64,000 bases of DNA, from the NCBI GenBank assembly GCA_002304925.1, contig DBPT01000025.1, positions 1 through 64,000 on the forward strand. The letters run 5' to 3'. Both the position numbers and the translations under genes were made by a program. This document shows positions 1-8,265 of the stretch, piece by piece. The stretch is from Prolixibacteraceae bacterium UBA1413 (GTDB lineage Bacteria > Bacteroidota > Bacteroidia > Bacteroidales > Prolixibacteraceae). Numbering within the stretch: the first letter of the stretch is position 1; every line of letters starts with the position of its first letter. The notes beneath the pieces are model-generated. The model did no database searches, had not been told where the DNA came from, and was given only the letters and a program-made list of their open reading frames with translations.

Positions 1-33
1 TGAATGATTGATATATAACATTAATAATTACGT

Positions 34-762
34 ATGAAACGGAAAACATTTTTATTGGCGATAAGTTTTGTAATCCTGGCAGGGATGGGATCACAGGCAC
101 AAAACTTTCCTCCGCGGCGCCAAATGGACGACCCTACCTTACGCGATACGCTGCGAAGCATCGCTCCTTACTTCACTCGGGCCACAACATCTCAAAAAAC
201 ACCGGATGCTGATGGTTTTATCCAGCGTTGGCTGCTTCTGGAACCCATTAACAAACCCAACCGCAGCAACACTGTTTTTACTGACAGTTACCTCAGGAAA
301 GCGTTCGACACCCTCTATTTCCAGAACCAGTTTACTATACTTCCCAAAGATGGGGAAAAAGTAAAGGTAGGAGATCAGGAATTGACCTGGCACGCTTTGG
401 AAAGCAATAATTACAACGTGAAATTATTCCGCTTCGCTTATGGATTAAATAAGCAGATTTACGGTGTTCTTTTCTGGGCAGTTACAGTCATCAACAGTCC
501 GCGCGAGATGAAAAACGTAAGAATGGCAGTGGGATCAAATTCTGCATCCCTGTGGTGGCTCAACGGAAAGGAAGCAGTGATCCTTTCTGGAGACCGGCGC
601 ATGGTGATGGATGATGTTGTTTCCTCCCGCCTGACGCTGAACAAAGGAAAGAATATTATCAGGGGAGTAGTCATCAATGGCCCCGGAATGAGTGATTTCT
701 GCGTTCGTTTCATAGATGAGGAGGGAGAGCCGGTCAAAGACATTACCATTAGCACTAAATGA
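34..762 (+). CDS. Secreted beta-sandwich protein of unknown function
   Basis: A 242-residue protein with a signal peptide at about residues 1-22, ending in a SQAQ-type cleavage site. The rest is soluble, with a WLLLEPIN segment near residue 66 and strand-rich stretches (SASLWWLNGKEAVILSGDRR) that look like a jelly-roll or lectin-type fold. I recall similar segments attached to Bacteroidota acetylxylan esterases, but no catalytic motif is visible here, so it could be a free-standing binding module. It is followed 48 bases later by a GH43, then an esterase and a GH9 on the same strand, so a role in plant cell-wall polysaccharide binding or deacetylation is an inference from context. The gene is complete; the first 33 bases of the window hold nothing recognisable. 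Confidence 0.6.
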   Translation: MKRKTFLLAISFVILAGMGSQAQNFPPRRQMDDPTLRDTLRSIAPYFTRATTSQKTPDADGFIQRWLLLEPINKPNRSNTVFTDSYLRKAFDTLYFQNQFTILPKDGEKVKVGDQELTWHALESNNYNVKLFRFAYGLNKQIYGVLFWAVTVINSPREMKNVRMAVGSNSASLWWLNGKEAVILSGDRRMVMDDVVSSRLTLNKGKNIIRGVVINGPGMSDFCVRFIDEEGEPVKDITISTK

Positions 763-810
763 ATTATATAGTCACACTTTTAAGATCTCAAATGTTTAGA
801 ATTTGAAATT

Positions 811-2262
811 ATGGAATCAAAAAATATAATATTGGGAGCAATAGCCCTTTTATCAATGTGGTTTGCAGGAACAGCGACGGCACAAATTGGAACCCCTTTT
901 ATTCATGACCCTTCAACCATCATGGAATGTGAGGGTAAGTATTACACCTTCGGCACAGGCAGGGGCGGATTGATATCAGAGGATGGCTGGACCTGGCACG
1001 GGGGTGCGGAAAGACCCGGCGGAGGAGCTGCCCCCGATGCGATAAAAATCGGTGATCGCTATCTTATCGTTTATGGCGCTACAGGCGGTGGTTTGGGGGG
1101 TGGACATAACGGGAGAATCCTTACCATGTGGAATAAAACACTTGACCCGAATTCCCCCGATTTTAAATTTTCAGACCCCATCCTTGTCGCTCAATCCGAT
1201 GGGATTGAGGACAATGACGCCATAGATCCCGGACTTCTTCTGGATCCGAACGATGGCCGTTTATGGTGTTGTTACGGAACTTATTTTGGTTTTATCCGTC
1301 TTGTGGAACTTGATCCCCAAACAGGAAAACGTGTGGAAGGTAACAAAGCCATTGATATTGCCATTGACTGTGAAGCCACCGATCTGGAGTACCGCGACGG
1401 ATGGTATTATCTGCTGGGTACCCATGGAACCTGCTGCGACGGTGCCAATTCAACCTACAATATTGTAGTCGGCCGTTCCAGAAATGTAACCGGTCCCTAC
1501 CTCGACAACATGGGAAGAGACATGTTAAAAGGGGGTGGTAAGATGGTCCTTGCCGCGGGAGGAAGAGTAATCGGCCCGGGACACTTCGGAAGAGTAATCC
1601 TCGAAGAGGGTGTTGAAAAGATGTCGTGCCATTATGAAGCGGATCTGGACCAGGCCGGTCGCAGTGTCCTGGGCATCCGCCCGTTGCTCTGGAAAAACGG
1701 ATGGCCTGTCGCTGGGGAGAATTTCAGGGAAGGTACTTACGAAATTGAATCGGAGAGAAGAGGTTATGCCCTGGAGTTGGTGGTCGATTTTGTGAGAATG
1801 GCAGGCAGGATGCGCGGATTCGCGCCCAGCAGTGAAGAACCCATAAAACCAGTCCCCTCGCAGGAATTGGCCGATGTCATCAACACCTGGCCAACCGGAA
1901 ACATTGGCGTAAGAATCGGCGACTACATGACCCGTCCGCATCAGAAGTGGACCATTACTGCGGTGCCCGATGCAGGAGGATACCTAGGAGGCCCGTATTA
2001 CAAAATCGTGATTGCGGGAACCGACCGGGCCCTGGCAGCTACAGCCGATGCCGAAGTAATAACGGTCCCGGAATTCACCGGGGCACCTGAACAATTGTGG
2101 CGAATCGACCAGTTGACTGACGGAACCTACAGAATAATGCCTAAAAGCGTTCCTGGTTCAAACGAAAAACTCGCCCTGGTGTCTATCGGTGACAGCACCC
2201 CGACACTCGCGAAATTTGATATGAACAGTGACAATTCCAAATGGAATTTTAGGGACCATTGA
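811..2262 (+). CDS. GH43-family glycoside hydrolase (arabinanase/xylosidase-like)
   Basis: A 483-residue secreted enzyme with a signal peptide (residues 1-24, ending ATAQ). The five-bladed beta-propeller of GH43 covers about residues 28-320. The three expected acidic residues are visible: Asp33 in IHDPS (general base), Asp139 in NDAIDPGLL (pKa modulator) and Glu188 in DCEATDLEYR (general acid). Short motifs such as YYTFGTG and GPGHFGRV are typical of the arabinan-active part of the family. Residues 350-483 look like a ricin-type beta-trefoil (QKWTI, EQLWRI and SKWNF repeats), probably a sugar-binding module. It probably cleaves arabinofuranose- or xylose-containing polymers outside the cytoplasm; the exact substrate cannot be read from the sequence. 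It sits between the beta-sandwich protein and a carboxylesterase. Confidence 0.85.
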   Translation: MESKNIILGAIALLSMWFAGTATAQIGTPFIHDPSTIMECEGKYYTFGTGRGGLISEDGWTWHGGAERPGGGAAPDAIKIGDRYLIVYGATGGGLGGGHNGRILTMWNKTLDPNSPDFKFSDPILVAQSDGIEDNDAIDPGLLLDPNDGRLWCCYGTYFGFIRLVELDPQTGKRVEGNKAIDIAIDCEATDLEYRDGWYYLLGTHGTCCDGANSTYNIVVGRSRNVTGPYLDNMGRDMLKGGGKMVLAAGGRVIGPGHFGRVILEEGVEKMSCHYEADLDQAGRSVLGIRPLLWKNGWPVAGENFREGTYEIESERRGYALELVVDFVRMAGRMRGFAPSSEEPIKPVPSQELADVINTWPTGNIGVRIGDYMTRPHQKWTITAVPDAGGYLGGPYYKIVIAGTDRALAATADAEVITVPEFTGAPEQLWRIDQLTDGTYRIMPKSVPGSNEKLALVSIGDSTPTLAKFDMNSDNSKWNFRDH

Positions 2263-2359
2263 TTAACCCTTTACAGGGAAATTGTTTCTAACGTAAAAAT
2301 ATATCACAAGGGAATCAAGTAATAAATTGAACGAACCTTCATTAATCAAGCTTTATCTT

Positions 2360-3922
2360 ATGAGAACTGTGATCAATCATTATCTCGTCTGTGTCATTGC
2401 AGCCGCTTTTTGTTTCACTGGATGTAACCCCAAAACCGATACCAACCAGGTCCCTGTGGTGAAGACCACTTCAGGCACCATATCCGGAAGTATGGATGAT
2501 GGAATCTATATTTTCAGGGGAATTCCCTATGCCAGGGCTGAAAGGTTCATGCCTCCGCAGGATCCTGAGATCTGGGAAGGGGTTCTCGAATGTAATGACT
2601 TCGGGCCGGTAGCCCGGCAAATAGTGCCCTGGTATCCCGATTCCGTGCAGGATGAAAACACGCTCTTCAGCGTGAATGTCTGGACGCAGGGAATTTCTGA
2701 CGGCAAGAAGCGGCCGGTGATGCTGTGGTTGCATGGCGGCGGATTCCACGTGGGCGCCAGCAATGACCCGATGACCTATGGAAAAGCGTTGGCTAAAAAG
2801 GGAGATGTGGTCGTGGTATCAGTCAATCACCGGTTGAATATCCTCGGCTTTCTTGATTTATCGGCTTGTGGTCCTGAATATGCCCAATCGGCAAATGTGG
2901 GCATGCTCGACATCGTCAAAGCCCTGGAGTGGATCCAAAAAAACATTGGAAATTTCGGAGGCAACCCTTCTGACGTGACCATCGTTGGCGAATCGGGAGG
3001 TGGCGGCAAGGTGGGAACCTTAATGTGCATGCCGGCAGCAAAGGGCTTGTTTCATAAGGCGATCATTCAGAGCGGAACCCTGGTCAATACAATGACCAAA
3101 GAAAAATCACGGGCCCTAGGATTGGCCGTGCTTGAACACCTGAGACTGACACCCAACGATGTCGAAAAACTCGATACCATCCCTTACCTCGATCTTGTAA
3201 AAGCCGGAAATGATGCTATTGCCAAAGTTTCGGGACCGAGAAAACCCGGATCACCTACCATGTTTGGTTTTTCCCCTTCTGCCGATGGGGTTGTTTTACT
3301 TCAACAACCGTTCAGTCCCGGTTTTGCGGAAATTTCGAATGGTATCCCCCTCATGATGGGAACTACTCTGAATGAGCTCATAGGTACCGCTTATGGCGAA
3401 AAGGAGCTGACCCTGGAACAGGCAAAGGAGCGGCTGGCCAAAGTTTATGGTGATAGAACAGATCAATATATTGAGCTCTTCGCAAAGGCCTATCCTGATT
3501 ATACACCCCAGGATCTTCTTTCTGTTGATACCGCTTTCAGACCTTTTACCATCAGAACCGCCGATGCGAGGGCTTCAGAGACAAATGCCCCATTGTATGT
3601 TTATTTATTAGCATGGAAAAGTCCCGTCGATGACGCATCAAAAGGCTCTTTCCACGGACTGGATATCCCGCTGGCATTCAATAATGTAGATCTGAGACCC
3701 GACTGGACAGGCAATGCAGAAGAAGCCTGGGAATTAGCCGACAAAATGAGTTCTGCATGGATTAACTTTGTAAAAACAGGTAATCCTAATGCAGAGGGTG
3801 TGCTGCCAATGTGGGATCCTTATACTGCAGAAAACGGTGAAACAATGATTTTTGATAATGAGTGCAGAATTGTGAATAACCACGATAGGGAACTGATGCA
3901 ATTCATCGAACCTATTGATTAA
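2360..3922 (+). CDS. Type-B carboxylesterase lipoprotein
   Basis: An alpha/beta-hydrolase of the carboxylesterase type-B family, 520 residues from the ATG at 2360. An in-frame TTG at 2327 would only add 11 residues ahead of the signal peptide. The N-terminus carries a lipobox (AAFCFTGC), so it should be an anchored lipoprotein. Family hallmarks are the oxyanion-hole HGGGFHVG near residue 119, the FGGNPSDVTIVGESGG block with nucleophile Ser212, and a late FHGLDIPLAF segment bearing the catalytic His. Such enzymes remove acyl or aryl esters. Between a GH43 and a GH9 it may deacetylate or deferuloylate plant polysaccharides, but this is inference. The preceding intergenic gap is about 97 bases; the GH9 start follows 57 bases after the stop. 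Confidence 0.85.
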   Translation: MRTVINHYLVCVIAAAFCFTGCNPKTDTNQVPVVKTTSGTISGSMDDGIYIFRGIPYARAERFMPPQDPEIWEGVLECNDFGPVARQIVPWYPDSVQDENTLFSVNVWTQGISDGKKRPVMLWLHGGGFHVGASNDPMTYGKALAKKGDVVVVSVNHRLNILGFLDLSACGPEYAQSANVGMLDIVKALEWIQKNIGNFGGNPSDVTIVGESGGGGKVGTLMCMPAAKGLFHKAIIQSGTLVNTMTKEKSRALGLAVLEHLRLTPNDVEKLDTIPYLDLVKAGNDAIAKVSGPRKPGSPTMFGFSPSADGVVLLQQPFSPGFAEISNGIPLMMGTTLNELIGTAYGEKELTLEQAKERLAKVYGDRTDQYIELFAKAYPDYTPQDLLSVDTAFRPFTIRTADARASETNAPLYVYLLAWKSPVDDASKGSFHGLDIPLAFNNVDLRPDWTGNAEEAWELADKMSSAWINFVKTGNPNAEGVLPMWDPYTAENGETMIFDNECRIVNNHDRELMQFIEPID

Positions 3923-3979
3923 TGCGGGGTGCCGTGCATGTTGTCACTGAGGTTTCCACTGTCAAATTTCTCTTATAAT

Positions 3980-6511
3980 ATGAAGCGACTCTTTTTCTTG
4001 TCATTAACGGGAGTGTTCTCGGCCATATTCAGCTATGCTTCGGGTCAGGATCTCAAAATCAATGATCTGGGGTATTTCGAAACGCAGGGCGTCAACGTTC
4101 TCGTTTACAGCAACCTGTTTACCGGAGGTTTCAACGATGAGAAAACCTCAGGAATAGAGTTGATCCACCATGGTGTGAGAACGGGGCAGGGGGGTGCCGT
4201 AAGGCTTTCGAACACTCCGGAGCAGTGGGACCTTGTGCCTGCCATTCCTGACCGGACGGTAGACCGTGCTACGAACACCATTGAAGCGACCCTCAGGTAT
4301 GCAGATTATGATTTTGATTCGCGGGTGGTCGTCACCGCCAAAGGCAAAGGGGTGGAGATATCGGTATACCTTGACAAGCCGGTCCCTGATGCCCTGGAAG
4401 GGAGCGCTGGATTCAACCTGGAGTTTCTGCCTTCACAGTACTGGGGAAAGACCTATCTGATGGACGGGCGCATCAACCGGTTTCCACGCTATGCTGTCGG
4501 CAACACCGTTACGAGGCCAAACAGCGAAAAACCAAAACAGTACAAAGGTTACAAGACTTCAGACGACAGGGGGACAGGCCGGTTTATCGATCCCCTTCCG
4601 CTCGAAAAAGGCCGGAATTTTCTGCTGGCAACGGATGACCCGGAACGTCTGGTGAAAATCACTTCCCCCGATGTTGATCTGATGCTTTTCGACGGCCGTG
4701 TGCTGGCCCAAAACGGATGGTTTGTGGTACGCAGTTTGCTTCCGGCAGGAAAAACAGGCAGGGTTTTAACCTGGACCGTCGAACCAAATGCCGTCAAAGG
4801 TTGGATCAGAGAACCCAATATTGGATTCTCTCAGGTGGGATACCTCCCGTCCCAGCCCAAGGTCGCCGTCATTGAACTCGATAAAAAAGACAAACCGCTG
4901 ACAAAGGCATCGATCTGGAAAGTAGGTGATGACGGCAAAGTAACCCGGGTTTTCAGCGGCAGAATCATTCCCTGGGGTGACTATTATAAATATCACTATG
5001 TGAAATTCGATTTTTCATCGGTGAACACCCCCGGTGTTTACTATATTCAGTATGGCGATGTTAAAACAAACAACTTTATCGTCGAAAACAACGTCTACGA
5101 TAAGATCACCGATGCCACCAGCGATATCTGGATCCCCATTCATATGAATCACATGGCCGTCAATGAGGCTTACAGGATGTGGCATGGTGAACCCTTTAAG
5201 GAAGGGTATCTCCAGGCTCCGCCCAACACCGATCACTTTGACCTCCACAGCCAGGGCCCTACCACCGATACCCCTTACAAAGCGCTGGAACTGATCCCCG
5301 GACTGAACATCGGCGGTTTTTTCGATGCTGGGGATTTTGATATCGAAACAGGATCGAACATTAACGTGGTACTGAATTTCGTTCAGACCTGGGAGTATTT
5401 TAAGCCGTTGCGTGATCAGACTTTCGTGGACCAGAAACAGCGTTATGTCGATCTTCACCGGCCTGATGGAGTCCCCGACGTATTGCAATTTATCGAGCAT
5501 GGCACCTTGAACCTGGTGGCTCAGGCGGAGATTATCGGCCACATGAGCCAAACGCTCTCCAATGCGGTGCTCGATAATTACCATCACCTGGGTGATGCCG
5601 CCTCCATTACCGACGGACTTCCTTATAATCCTGACCTGGGGCCTTACGAGATAGCCCCTGACGGGCGGTCGAGCGGAGTGAAGGATGACATGTGGGCATT
5701 TACAAGCCGCAATCCCGGACTCGATCTCAGGGCTGCCACCATGTTTGCTGCAGCAAGCCGTGCCTTAAAAGGCTATAACGATGATCTTTCCGCAAGGGCG
5801 TTGGCACAATCAATAAGACTTCAGAAAGAGGCGTCGGAATTAATGGAAAACCAGTCCCAAAACCGCTTCGGCCAGGGCAACAGGTCAGCTGATGTGGCCA
5901 CCCATCTTCAGCTTTACATCTCCACCGGAGAAAAACAATATATCGATAAATTTCAGGAACTTCTGTGGCCGGCACTCGAACGTAATGTCAACTCTGGCAT
6001 TTTGACGGCTTTGGATGCGATCCCGCACATGGATGCATCCTACAAGGAACAGCTCCGTCCCTTTGTGGAAAAGTACATTGAATATATCGAAGGGTTTGAA
6101 AAGGATAATCCCTACGGAGTACCCATCGGCCTGGGCAACTGGGCAGGCGGCGGAGCCTTGTTGAATTTCGGAACCACCGTTTGTTTTGCCAGTAAGTATT
6201 TCCCTGACATTATCGACGTCAGCCATGCTTATAAAACCGCTAACTTCCTGTTTGGCTGCCATCCCTATCACAACTATTCGCTGGTGGCCGCGGTGGGTGC
6301 TGCCCGTCCCAAGGCGGTCTTTTATGGCAATAACAGGGCTGACTTCTCCTTCATCCCGGGGAATGTGGCGCCGGGAATATTATTCCGACAACCCGACCAT
6401 TTTGAGAACTACGACGACTGGCCGTTCCTGTGGGGGCAAAACGAGGGCACCATTGCCGGAAATACCAATTTCCTGATCTTTGGATCGGCCTTAAAGAACC
6501 TGATAAAATAA
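3980..6511 (+). CDS. GH9-family glycoside hydrolase with CelD-type Ig domain
   Basis: An 843-residue secreted protein from the ATG at 3980, which opens a clean signal peptide (MKRLFFLSLTGVFSAIFSYA). An upstream in-frame ATG at 3929 would add 17 residues that do not fit a signal sequence. Order: an N-terminal beta-rich region (about 25-270), the CelD_N Ig-like domain (about 280-375, beginning GFSQVGYLPSQPKVAV) and a GH9 (alpha/alpha)6 barrel (about 385-840). The GH9 base motif DAGD is at Asp449-Ala-Gly-Asp452, and the C-terminal WGQNEGTIAGNTNFL supplies the acid Glu. Family members cleave beta-1,4-glucans or related beta-glucosides and glucosaminides. The long N-terminal region is not typical of simple endoglucanases, so substrate is open. 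It ends the left-hand hydrolase cluster. Confidence 0.85.
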   Translation: MKRLFFLSLTGVFSAIFSYASGQDLKINDLGYFETQGVNVLVYSNLFTGGFNDEKTSGIELIHHGVRTGQGGAVRLSNTPEQWDLVPAIPDRTVDRATNTIEATLRYADYDFDSRVVVTAKGKGVEISVYLDKPVPDALEGSAGFNLEFLPSQYWGKTYLMDGRINRFPRYAVGNTVTRPNSEKPKQYKGYKTSDDRGTGRFIDPLPLEKGRNFLLATDDPERLVKITSPDVDLMLFDGRVLAQNGWFVVRSLLPAGKTGRVLTWTVEPNAVKGWIREPNIGFSQVGYLPSQPKVAVIELDKKDKPLTKASIWKVGDDGKVTRVFSGRIIPWGDYYKYHYVKFDFSSVNTPGVYYIQYGDVKTNNFIVENNVYDKITDATSDIWIPIHMNHMAVNEAYRMWHGEPFKEGYLQAPPNTDHFDLHSQGPTTDTPYKALELIPGLNIGGFFDAGDFDIETGSNINVVLNFVQTWEYFKPLRDQTFVDQKQRYVDLHRPDGVPDVLQFIEHGTLNLVAQAEIIGHMSQTLSNAVLDNYHHLGDAASITDGLPYNPDLGPYEIAPDGRSSGVKDDMWAFTSRNPGLDLRAATMFAAASRALKGYNDDLSARALAQSIRLQKEASELMENQSQNRFGQGNRSADVATHLQLYISTGEKQYIDKFQELLWPALERNVNSGILTALDAIPHMDASYKEQLRPFVEKYIEYIEGFEKDNPYGVPIGLGNWAGGGALLNFGTTVCFASKYFPDIIDVSHAYKTANFLFGCHPYHNYSLVAAVGAARPKAVFYGNNRADFSFIPGNVAPGILFRQPDHFENYDDWPFLWGQNEGTIAGNTNFLIFGSALKNLIK

Positions 6512-6578
6512 CCGGTTGTTCTTACAAACCATGCCAGGAGAATAAACAATCCGGTTTATATCGATATCAATACAAGGG

Positions 6579-6854
6579 ATGGAAACACACGATGAGCGTT
6601 TCGCAAAGATTCCCTTCGCTAAAATCTATCCGATGTATCTCGCAAAGGTGAAGAGGAAGGAACAGACAAAAGGGGAATTGGATCAGGTCATTGAGTGGCT
6701 GACAGGCTATGAAGACAAAAAACTTATGACGCTGATTAACGAAAATGTGACTTTGGAAACGTTTTTTCGTCAAGCTACGCTTAACCCCAAGACCAATCTG
6801 ATCTCCGGGGTAATCTGCGGTTATCGAGTGGAGAAAATCGTGGATCCTTTTTGA
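6579..6854 (+). CDS. DUF2200 family protein
   Basis: A 91-residue soluble protein. The spacing and residues of KIPFAKIYPMYLAKVKRK, EVIxWLTGYE-like IEWLTGYEDK, and the C-terminal LISGVICGYRVEKIVDPF match the DUF2200 family, which is about this length across bacteria and has no established function. There is no signal peptide or membrane segment. It lies 18 bases upstream of the radical SAM gene on the same strand and may be cotranscribed with it; nothing in the sequence explains why. An overlapping antisense frame is a shadow. Confidence 0.85.
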   Translation: METHDERFAKIPFAKIYPMYLAKVKRKEQTKGELDQVIEWLTGYEDKKLMTLINENVTLETFFRQATLNPKTNLISGVICGYRVEKIVDPF

Positions 6855-6872
6855 CAATGATTAACATTGCAA

Positions 6873-7823
6873 ATGATGTATAAGTATATTTTTGGACCGG
6901 TTCCCTCGCGCAGGCTCGGGATGTCTTTGGGTATTGACCTGGTTCCCAAAAAAGTATGTTCACTTGATTGTGTTTATTGTGAAGTTGGTAAAACCACTCA
7001 ACTGACCCTGGAACGAAAAGAATATTTGAAGGCAGGAAAGATAAAGGAAGAATTGACCCATTATTTCAACAACAATCCAGATCCTGATTTCCTCACTTTC
7101 TCCGGTTCGGGTGAACCTACTTTGAATATTTCTATTGGCGATATTCTTCAGTTTGTTAAACAAATCAGGCCACACATTCCAGTCGCGGTACTGACCAACG
7201 GAACTCTTTTATTTGATCAGACCGTCAGAAATGCCCTGAAAGAAGCCGATGTTGTCCTGCCTTCCCTCGATGCTGCTACCGAAGATGCTTTCAGAAAAAT
7301 AAACCGTCCTCCCGATTCCTTGAAAATCGACAGCTACATTCAGGGACTCATTGATTTCAGAAAAGAGTATAAAGGGAAGATCTGGCTGGAGATCTTCATC
7401 CTTCCTGGTTATAATGACAGCGTCCATGAACTGAATGAGCTAAAAAATGCTGTTTTGAAAATTGCCCCTGACGCTGTACAACTTAACACCCTTGACAGAC
7501 CCGGAACAGTGCCCGGTTTAAGAGGAGCTTCAAGGTCCGAGATGCAGAAAATTGCCGATGAATGGAAATTGGACAATGTTGGGATCATTGCTGCTGCACC
7601 GGAGCGGGAAAAATTACAATCGTTCAGAAAAGATGTCGAAACGGCTATCCTGGAAACCATTGTAAGAAGACCGTGTACCCTTGATGACTTGTCTAAAATA
7701 TTGGGATTACACATAAGCGAAATCAATAAATACCTTGATGTGTTGGATGGGGAAGGGAGAATAGAAGCTGTCAGTCAAGAAAGAGGTGTGTTTTATCAGG
7801 TAAAAGAGAAAAATTACCGGTGA
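6873..7823 (+). CDS. Radical SAM protein with C-terminal winged helix
   Basis: About 317 residues. The CxxxCxxC iron-sulfur motif is present as VCSLDCVYCEVG near residue 30, preceded by FGPVPSRRLGMSLGID, the signature of the COG0731-type radical SAM group (wyosine-synthase-like in archaea; role in bacteria not settled). The TFSGSGEPTLN motif and LTNGTLL follow. After the barrel, residues about 255-305 (CTLDDLSKILGLHISEINKYLDVL) read as a winged-helix DNA- or RNA-binding domain. The start is either of two adjacent ATGs at 6873 and 6876; a TTG at 6867 is less likely. It is probably cytosolic. The substrate cannot be inferred from the neighbours. Confidence 0.85.
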   Translation: MMYKYIFGPVPSRRLGMSLGIDLVPKKVCSLDCVYCEVGKTTQLTLERKEYLKAGKIKEELTHYFNNNPDPDFLTFSGSGEPTLNISIGDILQFVKQIRPHIPVAVLTNGTLLFDQTVRNALKEADVVLPSLDAATEDAFRKINRPPDSLKIDSYIQGLIDFRKEYKGKIWLEIFILPGYNDSVHELNELKNAVLKIAPDAVQLNTLDRPGTVPGLRGASRSEMQKIADEWKLDNVGIIAAAPEREKLQSFRKDVETAILETIVRRPCTLDDLSKILGLHISEINKYLDVLDGEGRIEAVSQERGVFYQVKEKNYR

Positions 7824-7922
7824 AGAACTGGCAAACTGCAGTTTGTTGGTCTGATTGTTGCCGGTTGACCTGACTTGTTTCAAAATCACCTATCTTTACG
7901 GAAGAAACCAAAAATAACTACT

Positions 7923-8240
7923 ATGAAAAGAAGAATCAGACGTTTTAGTGTTCTGCAGACCTCCTGGGTAGCTGCCGTTATTTTATTCTGCGTAATGCTG
8001 ATAATCATGATTCCCTTGGGATTGGTTTTCTCCGCCATCGGGAAAAGTGGTTTGATGCCGGGACATTTCCCGGGGTTTGGCGTTGCTTTCTTTTTTATCA
8101 TACCTTTCGTGTATGGCATCATGGGATTTATCATGACCGCCATCAGTTGCTTGGTATATAATCTTATTGCGGGCTGGACCGGAGGTATAGAACTGGAATT
8201 TGAAGAATTTTCCGCCAAATCATCTGATCCCGTTCTGTAA
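7923..8240 (+). CDS. Small inner-membrane protein, two transmembrane helices
   Basis: A 105-residue protein from the ATG at 7923, the better of two in-frame starts because the upstream ATG at 7875 adds 16 residues without conservation-like features. A basic N-terminus (MKRRIRRF) precedes one hydrophobic helix at about residues 13-38 and another at about 53-85, then an acidic tail. The layout and the SCLVYNLIAGWTGGIELE segment resemble DUF3566-like small membrane proteins found widely in Bacteroidota; function unknown. It sits 25 bases upstream of the GH43 lipoprotein gene, which need not imply a shared role. Confidence 0.65.
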   Translation: MKRRIRRFSVLQTSWVAAVILFCVMLIIMIPLGLVFSAIGKSGLMPGHFPGFGVAFFFIIPFVYGIMGFIMTAISCLVYNLIAGWTGGIELEFEEFSAKSSDPVL

Positions 8241-8265
8241 GAAAGCTTTTTCGATCGTTTAATCT

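Noticed and set aside
2327..2359. TTG start 33 bases upstream for the carboxylesterase
   Set aside because: The ATG at 2360 directly opens the lipoprotein signal; the extension adds only polar residues.
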